From Drechslerella dactyloides (lineage: Eukaryota > Ascomycota > Orbiliomycetes > Orbiliales > Orbiliaceae): 64,000 bases of DNA. Below, one piece after another: positions 26,701 to 38,800 of the stretch (the first letter of the stretch is position 1; each line of letters begins with the position of its first letter). The notes below the pieces were generated by a model. The model was not told the DNA's origin and did no database searches. It saw only the letters and a program-made list of their open reading frames with translations. The position numbers were made by a program, and so were the translations under genes. The stretch spans positions 2,976,001 through 3,040,000 of the forward strand of contig JAGTWJ010000002.1 of NCBI GenBank assembly GCA_020064725.1, written 5' to 3'.

Positions 26701-28012
26701 TATTTGATTGATTCATGAACTTCGTCGAAGGGTAAAAATTAGCGAGGCGGAATACTTGTGAATAATGCGAACTACAAAGTAAATTGTCACTTTCTGAGAC
26801 AGAGAATACTTGAGAAAAAGGATTGGATAGAAGGATATGTACATTGATGTAGCTATAGGAAAAGAATATGTACCAAGCAATGGAACAGATAGATACAATT
26901 TATCGAAGCGTGACCGACGGTCAACGGAGTTTCGAACGAAGACAGAAGGCAGCAACAACCCCTTGGCGAAAGTTAAGACGAAAAATCAAACAGGCATTGC
27001 AGTACCCGCAACCCAACGAAAAAAAACACCCCGGAGATAAGCTAACCTGTACAGTACCAAATGCCAGCATCGTATTTTTTTGTGGGGTTTTGTCTTTTTC
27101 CTTTTCTGTAACCAGCCTGTCCGTTGACTCTAAAGAAACACCTGTAGACCGTAGTAGCAAATAAAAACGTCCCCAGCGAAACGGAAAAAAAGAATAAAAT
27201 CCAAAATGTCAAGCCAAGTAGTATATAGTATATATGTCCCCAAATATAGTAGTATAATCACACACAATTGGAACGAAGGAACAAAATGTACACCACGATA
27301 CCAAGAAGGGAATTGGAGAAAAAGAGTAACGGACTCTTGCCAAAGAAAGAATGTCTACCCATCGAGCGTAGGATTGGACCCACACGACTGACGACGGCTG
27401 CTGAAAGAAAGAAGAGTGGTAACAAACACCTGTAGAAAAAAAGGAAAACCGGGAACGAAAATAAAAGACCAAGTCCAGCTGAACGCCACCAAAAAACATG
27501 CCTGCCGGAAAGAAATACCAAGACCGCAAACCACAAATAAAAAGCAAAGACACGAAAAGAAAGCGGGACGAAGACAGAGCAGTGGAGCCCAGGGCCAAGG
27601 GCTATACTTCCTCAAAATGACGTATCGTGAAGTGAGGATAAGGATGAGCGTGGGTATTGGCGATATAGAGAAAGTAGGACAAACATAATGCAAGGGGAAA
27701 ATGCGCCAGGCCCATGCATGGTATTAGTGTTTTGGTTCTTGATGGAGAAAGGATGATCAGAGAGTGAAGAGATTGGATTGCTTTTGTGTCCTGAGACGGA
27801 GAGAGAGATAGAAAAGATAGAAAGGGAAAACAAAGCTAGTAACATTGGAATCGCACAACTCCAAAATGTCCTAGGTTTGTGGAAAGGATTTGTGCCACCG
27901 AAATCGGTTGGAAGTCGACGGCGCACTGAACATGTGTTGTTCAGTGATTACCAAAGGCCCCGTGGGACCATTGGCGATGTCTCGTAAACCAGAAGTATGG
28001 TTATATTAGATA
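26700..28012. other. Purine-rich (plus strand) flank downstream of the forkhead gene
   Basis: The plus strand is dominated by A and G with many A-runs, so the minus strand, on which the forkhead gene is read, is a long pyrimidine-rich stretch. It starts at the forkhead stop codon and covers about 1.3 kb. The most likely reading is a long 3' UTR or terminator region of the forkhead gene. No protein-coding pattern is seen on either strand. Confidence 0.4.
27924..27946. repeat. Perfect inverted repeat (9-bp stem, 5-nt loop) just past the forkhead stop
   Basis: CACTGAACA is followed by a TGTGT spacer and then TGTTCAGTG. The stem is perfect. It lies about 70-90 bases beyond the forkhead stop, so on the transcript it would form a hairpin in the early 3' UTR. 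It could equally be a dyad protein-binding site. Confidence 0.5.
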
Positions 28013-29520
28013 TTAGATATTATCTTCGTGGCCATGGTGCGGCTTGCATTCGTAGCCGTAGTTGGCGAATCCATGACCGAGGGAATTGTCGTAGGAGGAG
28101 CCAAAGCCGTCGTCGCTTTGGCTGTAGTAAGGAGAACCCTGGCGGTGCATTGCGATTGGAGACTGCCACTGAGCTGGGGTTGCGTGCCGTGAGCTGATGC
28201 TGAGGGTATCCGACATGTTCTCTGAGTAGTGGCTGGGGGAGAAGTCAGGGGTCATCGAGGGCATGTCGATTGGCGTGTGGACGCTCATCATGTCGGCGTA
28301 CTCGGTTGGCTGTTGTTGCTGCTGGTCAACAGGCTGCATGCGTTGTAGGTTCTTCTTAGCAGTTCGTCTTGCCTTGGTTTGAATCTTCTTGCCAGTTCTA
28401 TTTCTCTTGGGCGTCACGTAGCTGCTGTACGAGACGTCCGCGGTGACGACGTCCGAGCTGCGCGTCTTCGCGCTGCCGTTCTTGCGGTATCGGGTCGTGG
28501 AGTGGATGCCGCCTTCGAGGGCTGCTGGGGCCAACAGCCACAGGAAGCCCTTGCCGGGGTCATTCGCGGGTCGCTCGACCTTGACAAACGCCTAAACACA
28601 AGAAACTCGGTCAGCGTACTGAACACAGAGAAAGCTGGAAACCTCAGATTACTTACCCCGTTCATTGACAAGTTGTGTCGGATGGAGTTCATCCATCCTT
28701 TGCTGGTGTCGAGTCTGAATCGCGCATATCGTTCTCGGAACCACTGGTAGATATCCTGCAGGTGCATCTGATGGCCCGGGGCGCTCTTCAGCGCCTCGAA
28801 GATCAGCTCCGCGTACGGAGGGATATCCTCCTCCATCTCGGGCTCGTATCGCTCGTGCATATCGGGATAGCTGCCATGGCGGTAGGGAATGTGCATGCCG
28901 CCATTGACAAAGTCCGAAGGAGATTCGCTCTTTCGTAGCATCATGCCGGGGCCAAGTTCGAGTTTGCGCATGTCGTTGTGGAGACCGGGTGTACCGCTCC
29001 AGTATTCGTTCTGGTCGAGGTAGTAGCCATCCAGCGGTAGCGAAGACGGCTCCGAGAGTTCTGAGTGCTGTACCGAGGCGGCATCACCCATGTCCGCGTA
29101 TTCGTAGCCAGCGGGGACGCCATAGGGAACTGGATAACCCCGGCTATTCTGCGAGTAGGAGATGTCTTCGACGGGAAAGAACTCCGGCGATTGGAGGTGT
29201 GACGACGTGTTTGGTGGCGATGCTCCAGCCATCATGAGCATATTTCTATTACTCGACATCATGGCGGCGGAATCGTATAGAGGCTGGGAAGGAACAACTG
29301 GTTGGGAAGTAAGAGAAGGCCTATCCTCTGGAATCTGCAATTGCGGGCGAGTGGGCTTGATATAGTAATGGGAAGGGCCGATGTGTGAAGTTCTGCCTTT
29401 CGATCGTCGACCAAGAAGGTCGATATTAAGAGTCTCCTGACCTTCGCCCTGAGATAGAAGTGTCATATCTGGGACGTTGTATGTAAGGCGGAAAGCTTTT
29501 GCGTTTTTCCTTTTTCTCAA
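28013..29520 (-). CDS. Forkhead (winged-helix) transcription factor
   Basis: DNA-binding regulator of 480 residues. Exon 1 is 29520-28657 and exon 2 is 28591-28013, with a 65-nt phase-0 intron. The forkhead domain covers about residues 234-316: PPYAELIFEALKSAPGHQM opens it, then LQDIYQWF, then the recognition helix in GWMNSIRHNLSMN. The intron falls directly after that helix, and exon 2 opens with AFVKVERP..GKGFLWLL (wing). A basic stretch follows (KRNRTGKKIQTKARRTAKK), a likely nuclear signal, then a Gln/Ser/Pro/Tyr-rich tail. Residues 1-230 are low-complexity and Ser/Pro/Tyr-rich. There is no FHA domain. The true start may be the later ATG at 29466, as a CAG acceptor-like site sits just before it. 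Long gene-free flanks on both sides suggest complex regulation. Confidence 0.92.
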
Positions 29521-32500
29521 GGCTCTTTCTTCTAAAAGCCTTGTGCTGGTATCTCAGCTAGAGAGAGGAAAAAAGTCTAAACTACAATCTTTTTGGTTCT
29601 TTCAAGTTTTTGTTCCTTGAAGGAATTATCCTCTTGTCCCTTGGTTATACAAGGGTTTATCTTCTGCAACTTGCCAGCTCAGAAGGATTGCGCTGATACG
29701 CGAGAGGCGAGAGAGAGATACAGAGTCTTGTGAGACGTCTGATGGTATGATGATGACAGTGCAGCTACTTTAGCGTCTTTCGGATGGGTGCTTTTACCGA
29801 AAGATGCAGCAGAAAAGCAATGGCCCAATGACGGATGGCACTGGGAATAAAGACAAGTATTGGAGGGTCGTCTGACAGATAGATGTCTGTAGCCGAGACA
29901 AAGAACGACGGACAGGTACGTTTGTATACGACGACGGTCCTTCTAGAAGAAAGGTATGGTGAAGGCCAAGTAGGCAGAGAAGGAAAGGTAGATATGATAG
30001 ATAGATATAGAGAGAATGTATGTATGGTAGTATATCACTGTATGAGCCGGTATGCTATGGCGAGCAGAGAGGCATGCGAGATCCGACGAGAGGACGTCCC
30101 GGTGATATAAATAAAAAGACGAGACGACGAGCAGCTTGCAGTCTGGCTGGCCGGCTGTGTTGCGTGGGAGGTGGTGTGGAGCTGGGCTGAGAGCCGGGGA
30201 ATAAACCAAGGCAGGCAGATGTGTTGGCGGCCGGGTTGCGAAGACGGCCCAGCAGAAGAAGAAAGAAAAACGACAAAGACCGGACGGAGCAGGCGAGATT
30301 GGAACCTGTACGCTGAGAGCCAATGCTGGACGGCGGCCTTTGGGATGCGAATCGGTGGCGTTAACGTTCCTTTTGAACCCAGCGGGCCAGAGCCCAGTCT
30401 GCAAAAGAAAATATCGCGAGCAGGAGGGCGTGGAAAAAGAAAGAACAGGCCCGCCTCGATGGACTATCGAGGACTGCTGCGGCGGGAATCAGGAAGGCGA
30501 CCTGAGGAGGGCGAGTGAAACGGGACCTGCGTCGGTCTGGCTGTCTGTCGAATGGACACAAGTCGCCTTGGTCGGCCTGTCTGTCCGTCTGTCTAGAGCT
30601 AACAGCAATAGCCGAAGGGACAATTCAAAGACAAAAAGCTGCAGGCAGACAGGCTGCTTTGCAGATTTCAGAATCAAGAATCAAGTTGGTCGAGTGGTTT
30701 CTTTCCGTCGGGCGAATGCTCCAGCACTAGCTCGATGGGAGAGAACGTGTGCAAAAAAGAAGGGATCTCGAAACAAGATTGTGGATGGTATACAGATATA
30801 GCTGTATAGATCGATAGATATCGAATCGATAGAGGCTGTTATCCTGGCGATCGAAAAGACGAACAGGAGAAGGAATTGCCAGAGGTTTATAACATCTTTG
30901 GATTCGACGGCCAGAATGCACACATGCATGCAATCGTCGTCGCCAGGTCCGTAGAAGGTATGTATCTGTCGACCCAGGTACATGCTCTCCACGACGGTCT
31001 GCATGCATGCATGTACCTGTCGACCTGCAAGCGTGGCTGTCTGTCTGCAATTGCGGCCTGCGCTGCGGGAGCTTTGACGGAACACTCATCAGCACCAGAG
31101 GACGTACATGGACCGACATGCAGGTAATGCGAGGTGCCCTCTTTCCTTCTTTCTTTTCGTCCCTTCTTTTCTTTTTTCCCCGCTCGAACCGTGCTATTCT
31201 GGGAGGAAGCACCCGGCCGGCCCACCATTGGCCCTGGGACATGCCTCACTGTTTCATCTGGTCGTGAGGCAGCCCGTCCCCTGCCACTTCGCCAAGAAAA
31301 ATGCGGCATCTAGGGCCATGGACAAGGTTTGCGGGCAGGGATGGTCGTGCTGGCCGATGCACAAACATGGGTTTGCATCTGAACTAACGCACGCAGCTTG
31401 CAGGTGGAGCACCAGTGAGGTCTGTCTGTATGTACCGTGTGTACAGTACTTGTACATATGTACTCCCTACAGACGGTTCTGCAGCTCGTGTAGACGGACG
31501 CAGCTAGTGTGTCTCTGGCTCACGCATTCTAAATTCAGGTCCTGTGGAATCCCAGCCAAAGAGCAGAACGTCCTTGCCAGCCAGGCTTCGATGCGTTTCA
31601 TGTTCGAGATATCGATGTCAGCGGTGCGTCGACGTCGGTCCGACAGGCCTTGATTTGACTCCTTCATCCCGTTATGCTGGTGCTCGTCCCAAGTCCATAG
31701 TTCGCACGTTTGTATCTGAGCCATCCATCCATCCCTTTGCTCGGCGTATCATGGGGGTCGCCCGCCTGACGGGATGAATGAGTGGACGCCCATTCCTTCA
31801 CCACCAGATCTATTCCTGCCGTACCCATTCCTCGGTCGATAAGAGAGCATCCTCTCAGAGGGCCGAACGCAAAAAGAAAAAGAAAAAGTTGCACGCCAGG
31901 GTGTCGTGCTAACCTGCTACTGCGAGCGAAGAGAGCTTGCAAGGGCCTCTCTGCATCTGCATTTCAGGTGTTGTTTGCTCCTTGCAAGGGTCGGGCTCGA
32001 CACCCAATGACACCTCTTTCCCATCCCCAACCGTTCTGCGTGCCCTGACCGATCGAGGTGCAGTGCCAGCCGGCATTGCATTCCAAGGAATCATGTCCGT
32101 ATGCACCTCATGGGCGAGGCTCTCTGCGTCTGCCATGCTACGGCCCCCCATCGCGTAATTAATTTTGATAGAGCCTTTGGGGTTTCGGGCAATATTCGTG
32201 CCTCCGTGGCTATTTCGAAGCAGAAGAAAATATAGACATGTCCATCCGTATGTCTGTCTGTATTTTGAAAAAAGAAAGAAACAACAAAAAGTGCCTCGTC
32301 TTGTTATGTAATAGTTCAGGAAGCGTACGGCTGCTGGGGGTATCATCACTCGACCAGCCAGCGAAATGTGACCAAAGTTGCATTTTTCTTTCATCAGTCG
32401 ACGTAATACGGAAATCTAGTGACTGAATTTACGTATCTACGTTGAATAAAGCTGCATGCAGCCCAAGTTTCAGCTGCAGCAGCAATCGAAGAAAATGGAG

Positions 32501-32567
32501 GCGTTTCTAGAAGGAAGGGACATGCCGAATGGGCGTGCGTCAAACGCTGCAGACGACCGTCTTTCCG
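29521..32567. other. Gene-free 3 kb: forkhead 5' leader/promoter and cactin 3' flank
   Basis: No gene is seen. From 29700 to 30100 the plus strand has GA-repeats and GATA-type runs (near 29995-30010), so a forkhead leader read from the minus strand would be CT-rich, as in long leaders of fungal developmental regulators. Short CTGT repeats occur at 30575-30595 and 31037-31045, CATC repeats at 31722-31733, and a TGCATGCATGCATG run at 31001-31014. Confidence 0.45.
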
Positions 32568-35070
32568 CTACTTTCTGTAGTATATCTATGCACGACGAAA
32601 ACACATATAGTTAGCAACGCCCAATATGATATCCAACTTCTGCAGTAGATGGTGGGAACGAAAAGATGATGCCATCTATCAGTCTGTTGACTTACCTTCT
32701 TGAGCTGAAAGTGAAGCTGGAGAATACCCTGCAGCGTTAAACCCAAAATGGTCAGCAAGCCTGATTACTCGCACTAAACCAAACTGGAATTTGGATTCAT
32801 GCAATCCATCGCCCGTCTCTCTCAACACCCTAGCAGTCCTGGGAATATAGCAATCACGACGACGGCGTCAAAAGATGACCATCCCGGGGAGCGTCTTTGG
32901 ATGAAACAAGCGGCTTTTCGTGTACATGGTACAGCTCAGGGAGGCGCGATGGGACTCTGACGCCTGCTAAGAATACTTGCAAAGTTCAAAAAAAATAAAA
33001 AAAAGTTGAAGTCATACCTTTTCAAACGAGCTCTTGAACCCTCTCTCTCGTTTTGCAGAATAATCCCACTCCTTGTCCACTATCCTGAAAGCGAGGTCCT
33101 CGTACGGCGGACCGGCCATGAATCGGATCAGGCAAGTATCGTCTTCGCCTGCCGGGGCGAACGATTGGCCACGTTTTCGACCCCCTTCTCGCTCTATCCT
33201 GTACGTTGGGGCCTTGGTTTTATCGATCAGATCAGGATAGAAGATATTGAACTTGTAGCCCTGGACCACCTTCGGGGGCGGATTGTCATGATCGTAGTGC
33301 GTTTGATTGTACTTGTTCCATTCATATCCCATCTGCACGCGATTGAAATACCGGGGCTTGCGGGGCCGGTATTTGTTTGCCCACTGGGGCTTCGAGGCCG
33401 TCTGCACTTCCTCTTCGCCGGCAAAAATCTCCTCATTGTCGCCCACTCCTCTCGCCACCTCGCGCTCATACAGCGCGCGAGTGGCCTGGGAAAAGTCGTC
33501 GTTAGGGATCGCACTAAACCGCGATATGACTCCGGACGTGTCATTGGCCGCTGACTTCCTCTGCCGTCCGTCCTTGTGTCTGTCTGCAGTGACAGCCCCT
33601 CGTTTGATGGGGACGTATCCAAGTTTCAGCACCTTCAGCCTCTCTGCGCCCTATATTATGATAAAATAAATTTGTCAATATAATAACGGTTATTCATGTG
33701 CCCCATAGCTGCAGTTTCAGGGGGGGTGGAGGAGGGTGGATGGGGTGCTATGCATGCAATATTGACGGGGTGGCAATTCGATCCAGCGGTTATACGTACC
33801 AGCTTGCGAAGGAACTCGCGCTCATCCATCTGCTCCAGGCCTCGATCCTCGTAGGAAAGCTTTAGCAACGGCTCGGGATCCATGTCCCTCGAGTAATTGA
33901 TCGGCTTCCTCTCCTTGGGTGGCAGAGCAGCAGCTGACGGCTCGCTCTCTGCCGTCTCTTCGGCATTCTCCTCATCCTCCTCCTCCTCCATGTCATCTTT
34001 TGCCTCCGCGACGAGCATGGGCCCCGCAAGGACGACCTCCAGTTTGCGCTTGATATTTTCGGCTTCATCGCGCTGCTGCTTTCGCAAAATGTCCAGCCTG
34101 CTGTCAATCACGGACTGATAGACTTTCTTCAGCCGTGCCTTTGCCTTCCACACCAGCAGGCTGCGTAGCAGCTGCTCCCAGTAATCCACGTCGATCGGCT
34201 CGTTGGAACGGAGCTTGCGCGTGATTTGCTTTTCCAACGTCTCAAGTTCATCGAGCGACTTGGACGATAATAGTTTATCGATATCGGTTGCGACAGAGCT
34301 TACCGCCCGCCCTTCTGGTGCTGCTGCCTTGGATTTCCGCTGCCGATCTTGACAGATAACCTTCATCGTCTAAATATACGAGTTTCGTCAATATCATGCC
34401 GTCCCGCCCTCGCTCCCTCGCTCGTGACGATACCGAGAGAAAAGGCACAGCATCGCCGGAGTTTCAGACTTACCGTCCAGTACTCTCTGTTTTCTTTATT
34501 TGTCTCCAATTCTAAATATGCATCAATATCCTTCTCCAGGCTCTCCAACTCGGCGTTGGCTAGGCCCTCAAACACGCCATCAGGATCCACGATATCCAGG
34601 TCGGCGTCATCAATCTCGTCATCCAGCGGATTCCGGTCTCGATCGATAACGCGCAGGTTAACCGCCAGAAAATCAATCGCTTTTGCCCGGCCTTCCTTCA
34701 CACGGATCTCAGCCTTCTTCTTGGCCTGTTTCAGCACGAAGACGTCTTCCTGGGAGACCCATTCTCGCATTTGCTCTTCCTCCTGCAGGGCGTTGCGGCG
34801 CGTCTGCTCTTTCGCGAACGAATCCTGCTCTCGGCGATCGCGACCGCCTTCTCGGTCTCTGTCTCGGCCCCAGCCTCCATCGCGGTCCCCTCGGTCTTTA
34901 TCGCGATGTTGATCCGATCGGTGGTTTCTGTCGCGTCTCGAATGGCTTTCACGGGGGCCGGAGCGGTCGTTTCCGCGTTCTCGCCACGGCGGCGGTGACC
35001 CTGAACGCGAGCGTTTCCGGCTGTCGGCGTACCTGTCCGGACGGTCTCGATACTGGTTACTTGATGCCAT
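32568..35070 (-). CDS. cay1: Cactin, spliceosome-associated protein
   Basis: Conserved nuclear factor that joins the spliceosome at the catalytic stage; the fission yeast name is Cay1. Five exons: 35070-34474, 34369-33800, 33650-33018, 32728-32696, 32585-32568. They are all in phase and give 616 residues. Residues 1-90 are Arg/Asp/Ser-rich (RDRPDRYADSRKRSRSGS and similar). The mid-domain follows with REYW and an acidic EEEEDEENAEE run. The C-terminal cactus-binding domain is clear: KYRPRKPRYFNRV, GYEWNKYNQTHYDHDNPPPK and VQGYKFNIFYPDLIDK, then IRFMAGPPYEDLAFRIV. The last two exons are tiny: 33 nt (GILQLHFQLKK) and 18 nt (IYYRK-stop). The final micro-exon is chosen because it restores the basic aromatic end of the family. 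An alternative acceptor upstream of it would give an unlike tail. Confidence 0.95.
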
Positions 35071-35396
35071 AGATGTCGGTTTGGTGCACGTACGTGTGGA
35101 TGGCGGACCTTGGAAGAGTCAGCGATTCGATGGTCGAGGTTGACTTTAGATTGATGTTGTTGTCTTGGTTGGGCGGCTTGGCGGCTGTCTTAAGGCTGCG
35201 GCTCTGCGCGAAACCGCCATCGCGGCGCGGCAGCATCGCGTCGACTGTCAAATTACGGAACAGTGATAATTGTCTTCGAAAATGAATGTATATTCCGATA
35301 GAAAAGCATAGGTATGTACAATATAGATGGTCCAGTCTAGAGTGCTCAACTGTACCGTCAAAGCTTCTTCCTTCGGTCGCAGCACCGCCAACATCG
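35071..35396. other. Intergenic: cactin promoter and 3' UTR of the SAYSvFN gene
   Basis: A 326 bp space between two minus-strand genes. No gene and no clear element are seen. Confidence 0.5.
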
Positions 35397-35865
35397 TTAT
35401 ATCAAGCCGCGCGACCGAATCTCCCTCTCCACCGCTTCCATATCCGTCGAGCCTTCAATCCTAAGTGTCAAAATCCTCATTAGCATTCCGCGTAGATTAA
35501 CTCTAGATATGGATTTCCGTGACATACGCTTCAAATCCCTTGTTGAACACACTCCAGCTGCTCATCTCCCCATCCTTCCTCCGGCCCGTATTCGCATACA
35601 TCATCCATAGAATCCCCACGCAAAAGAACACCTGGCCAAGCTTGAACCACGCCGCGAGAGCCTGGAGGACCAGGTATGCGTAGAACTGCCGCGACCGGAT
35701 TAATCCGTGGAAGGCGCGCGAGAGTAGAAGAGTGATGGATTTCTGCTCTTGCTGCAGCTGGTAGTCGTCGAGATCCAGATCCGCGCGTTTGATGTGCCAG
35801 GGCTTCTTGGAAGCTTTGTCTTTCGGCTTGTCCTTCGGGCGCTTCTTCGCCCCCGATGTGCTCAT
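35397..35865 (-). CDS. SAYSvFN-domain membrane protein (SAYSD1-like)
   Basis: Small membrane protein of 133 residues in two exons, 35865-35528 and 35460-35397. Residues 1-25 are Lys-rich. A hydrophobic segment (about 70-95, LGQVFFCVGILWMMYA) is the predicted membrane span. Next comes the diagnostic block GEMSSWSVFNKGFEA, matching the SAYSvFN signature with SSWS in place of SAYS. The second exon adds IEGSTDMEAVEREIRSRG, the usual short tail, ending in LI. Human SAYSD1 is linked to ER translocon quality control; whether this fungal form does the same is inference. Without splicing the frame would end in a short unrelated tail, so the intron is well supported. Confidence 0.88.
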
Positions 35866-38800
35866 GATGCCTGCCGGCTTGGAGAATCAGGAACTGTATG
35901 TGGATGCCAGTTCCATCACGGCCGATGATAGGAGTCTCGTCGGGGTATGAGAGAAGACCGAAAGGATACCATGGCCGTTGAATGGCTCCCGATGGCTGTT
36001 GTGTTATTCTGGCTCACAACACAACTTGCCAGAGATCGCACATACTGGCCTCGGACGCGTGTACCTAGTCTAGCATCTGCGTAAAGATGGCTAGATAGTC
36101 TGCTTGAAGCAGTCCATGCCAATAGATATCTTGACCATTGGATTCACTAATAAGCTAGAGCAGATACCAGGACGTTGTGTATTCTATTTGCCATTTTTTA
36201 CGAAACTAAACACTCATACCCCATAGCCTTACTGATACATGACGGGGGATCCCACGAGCAATAGCTTCGTAGACGCTTGGCTACTAAGCTACCGATATAG
36301 GAGAATAAGACATAAAGTCTAGTCTGAGAATTACTTGCCCCCGCCGCTCTGACCAACCATGCGGCTGGAAAGTGCCCTGTCGTCGCCACATGACCGCATG
36401 GATCTATGCAATTGCGCCATGGGAGGACAGACGGGCCACGACAGCATTGTAACACAGACTCCCGATCGATCTCTAGCACCCTTCTGTTATCCCATATATT
36501 GCGTTTATATGCATATCACATTGATGTGCTGTCACCTCATTGCTCAGCCATCGATCGAGGATTGACAGGGCTGCACCTGTTGACCCGGTGCCTCGTCGTT
36601 CGGATGCTGTACGACGTACGCTGCAGGATCCAGTACCCGTATAAGGACACGGCGGTTCCCAGTATCCATCTGTGCGCCTCACTGGTGGTCACGCCTAGTT
36701 CTCAGCTACCGGCTTGGTACCAGGCGCCCCGGGTCTACCTGAGGTGTTGCACTGACTCATGACTGTCGTTGTGTAACACTACAAGACATTCTCGTGTCAC
36801 TCGATGGCTTCTAGTCTCTTTTACTGGGCCCATCTCTGCGCTAGTAGGCAGGTTTCCAGAAGCCCAAGTTCTCTAGGAGCCCCTGTCATTAAATGACAGC
36901 AAGGTGACGGGATCTATGACGAGATCTATTCCCATAAAATCTCCGCTGACCTTCCAGTGGGATATCTTCTTCAAATGACAAAGACACCAATCAAGTCAAC
37001 TGAATAACCGATTATGGAACAATATTTTTTGAAACGCTAGGCTACCTATACTAGCATACTTCTATTGGCAATGTGCAGGTATCTGTAGGTTCGGAGAAGC
37101 AGCTAATCGGAAGCCGAGCCGTCACGCACATATCAACGTCAATGACACTTCCCGATCCTGCCATCTAGCATCGATATCACAAGTCACAAAATGCCACACT
37201 TAGCTCGACCATTCGTGTCGGCGACTCGGCTGGCTTCCGGCACGAAAGTTCTGCTAGCTCAGTGTACCAAGGCTAGAATACCGGGAGTCACAAGACTGCT
37301 TGGTAATAATGAAAAAGGCCGTCTGAAATTGAAAGAAACTGTGGTTGATCATATGGGATCATTTCGTAGTGCTAGTGGAGTATAAAAGTTGCTAGCATCG
37401 ATCTGCAGATCTGCTATCAGACTACTGATCTCGAGCTCACATGCATATATACTTATCGAATATAAAGAATGGCTTTGTTGAATCTGGAGTGAGTATGGTA
37501 GGTTTAACACCTTGGCCGGACAGATATATTGTGAACACATTACATGGGAAAGGAAGTAATACTTCAAGATGAAAGTACTAAGCCCTGCCAGTTGTGTTAT
37601 AAGTATAGCGATGACCTAGAAGATGATAAAACTTGCAATACGATAAAGCTCGTAACGCTGACATCGCAGGCTGTACTAGCTGTGGCGCGTCTTATGGATT
37701 GATAAGGGGGTTTGCACTTTGCGGCGTAATAGAAGTTAGATGGAAAATGGCTCAGCCGAGAGGTGGCGCCCTCAAGGTACGCTGACTGATACTCTCAAGG
37801 AGACTGGCCATATAAGCCAACTTCAAATGCCGTATAGAAGCGAAATATGACACATATTATGCCTCAACTAGGCCGCATGAGTGACCGGTTGATACGGTTC
37901 TAGACTCGATTATAGCTTCCCAACGTACAAATCTTTGTAGACCTGTATGATGAACATGAACGACCAAGTCTGAACATTATATACCATAATAGAATTATCC
38001 TGGACGACAAATTACGTAGGAAGCCATCAAGTTTCCTGAGAAGATCGCATAGCAGCCATCGATCCCACGAAGCGTGAAAGAAACCACGAATAAAAGAGTA
38101 AAGTCAAGCGTCTGGGAGGCAGTGTAATACCCAGCCACTCGTTCCCGCCGTTCCGACAAGTCGGGGACTGCACAGGAAAAGGTTCAAAAATATAGTGATT
38201 GTACTTCACCCGGAGGTGACTAGAAGACATCACTCTTCTAAGAACAGATACTACATATTGATCTAAGCCAAACGGCAAAGAGTCGCTGGGGAGAAAAAGA
38301 GAAAGAAAAAAAAGTCGAGGAGGGGAGCGGGACAGCCTCCTTTTATATTCGGGGCGAGGGAAAAATTTGGGGGACAAAGATTCGATTCTGAGTCACTGGG
38401 AGGGAAAGTTTCGCTTGGCACTTTAGCATGACACATTTGTGAGAGAGGTTTTGCGTTGAAGAGCGTGGAATATACGTTTCGGGAAAATACAACTGGACAC
38501 GTGTTGGCAGATCCCGCCGCTGATCATAGTAAACAGAAGTAAATTAACACTCACTACTAAGTTCGGGTTTGCGCCCATGACGAAGCTTTCCAGATCTATT
38601 ATAGGATAGTAGATGGATGGTTGAAGTGACGACAGTATAAGTAAGTAAGTATCGTACAAAGTAAAGGCACCCAGTAACAAGCCGGAGCTTTTAACCATCA
38701 GATACACAACGAATCTTGGTAGTATTTACCTACCCAGGTAAACACTGACATGGACTATTGTCGAGGCCAAACTTGCCTCAGGCTGCGATTGCATGACCAT

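Noticed and set aside
26837..27688. Plus-strand frames in the A-rich region past the forkhead gene
   Set aside because: Lys/Arg-rich content simply reflects A/G-rich DNA; no conserved motif.
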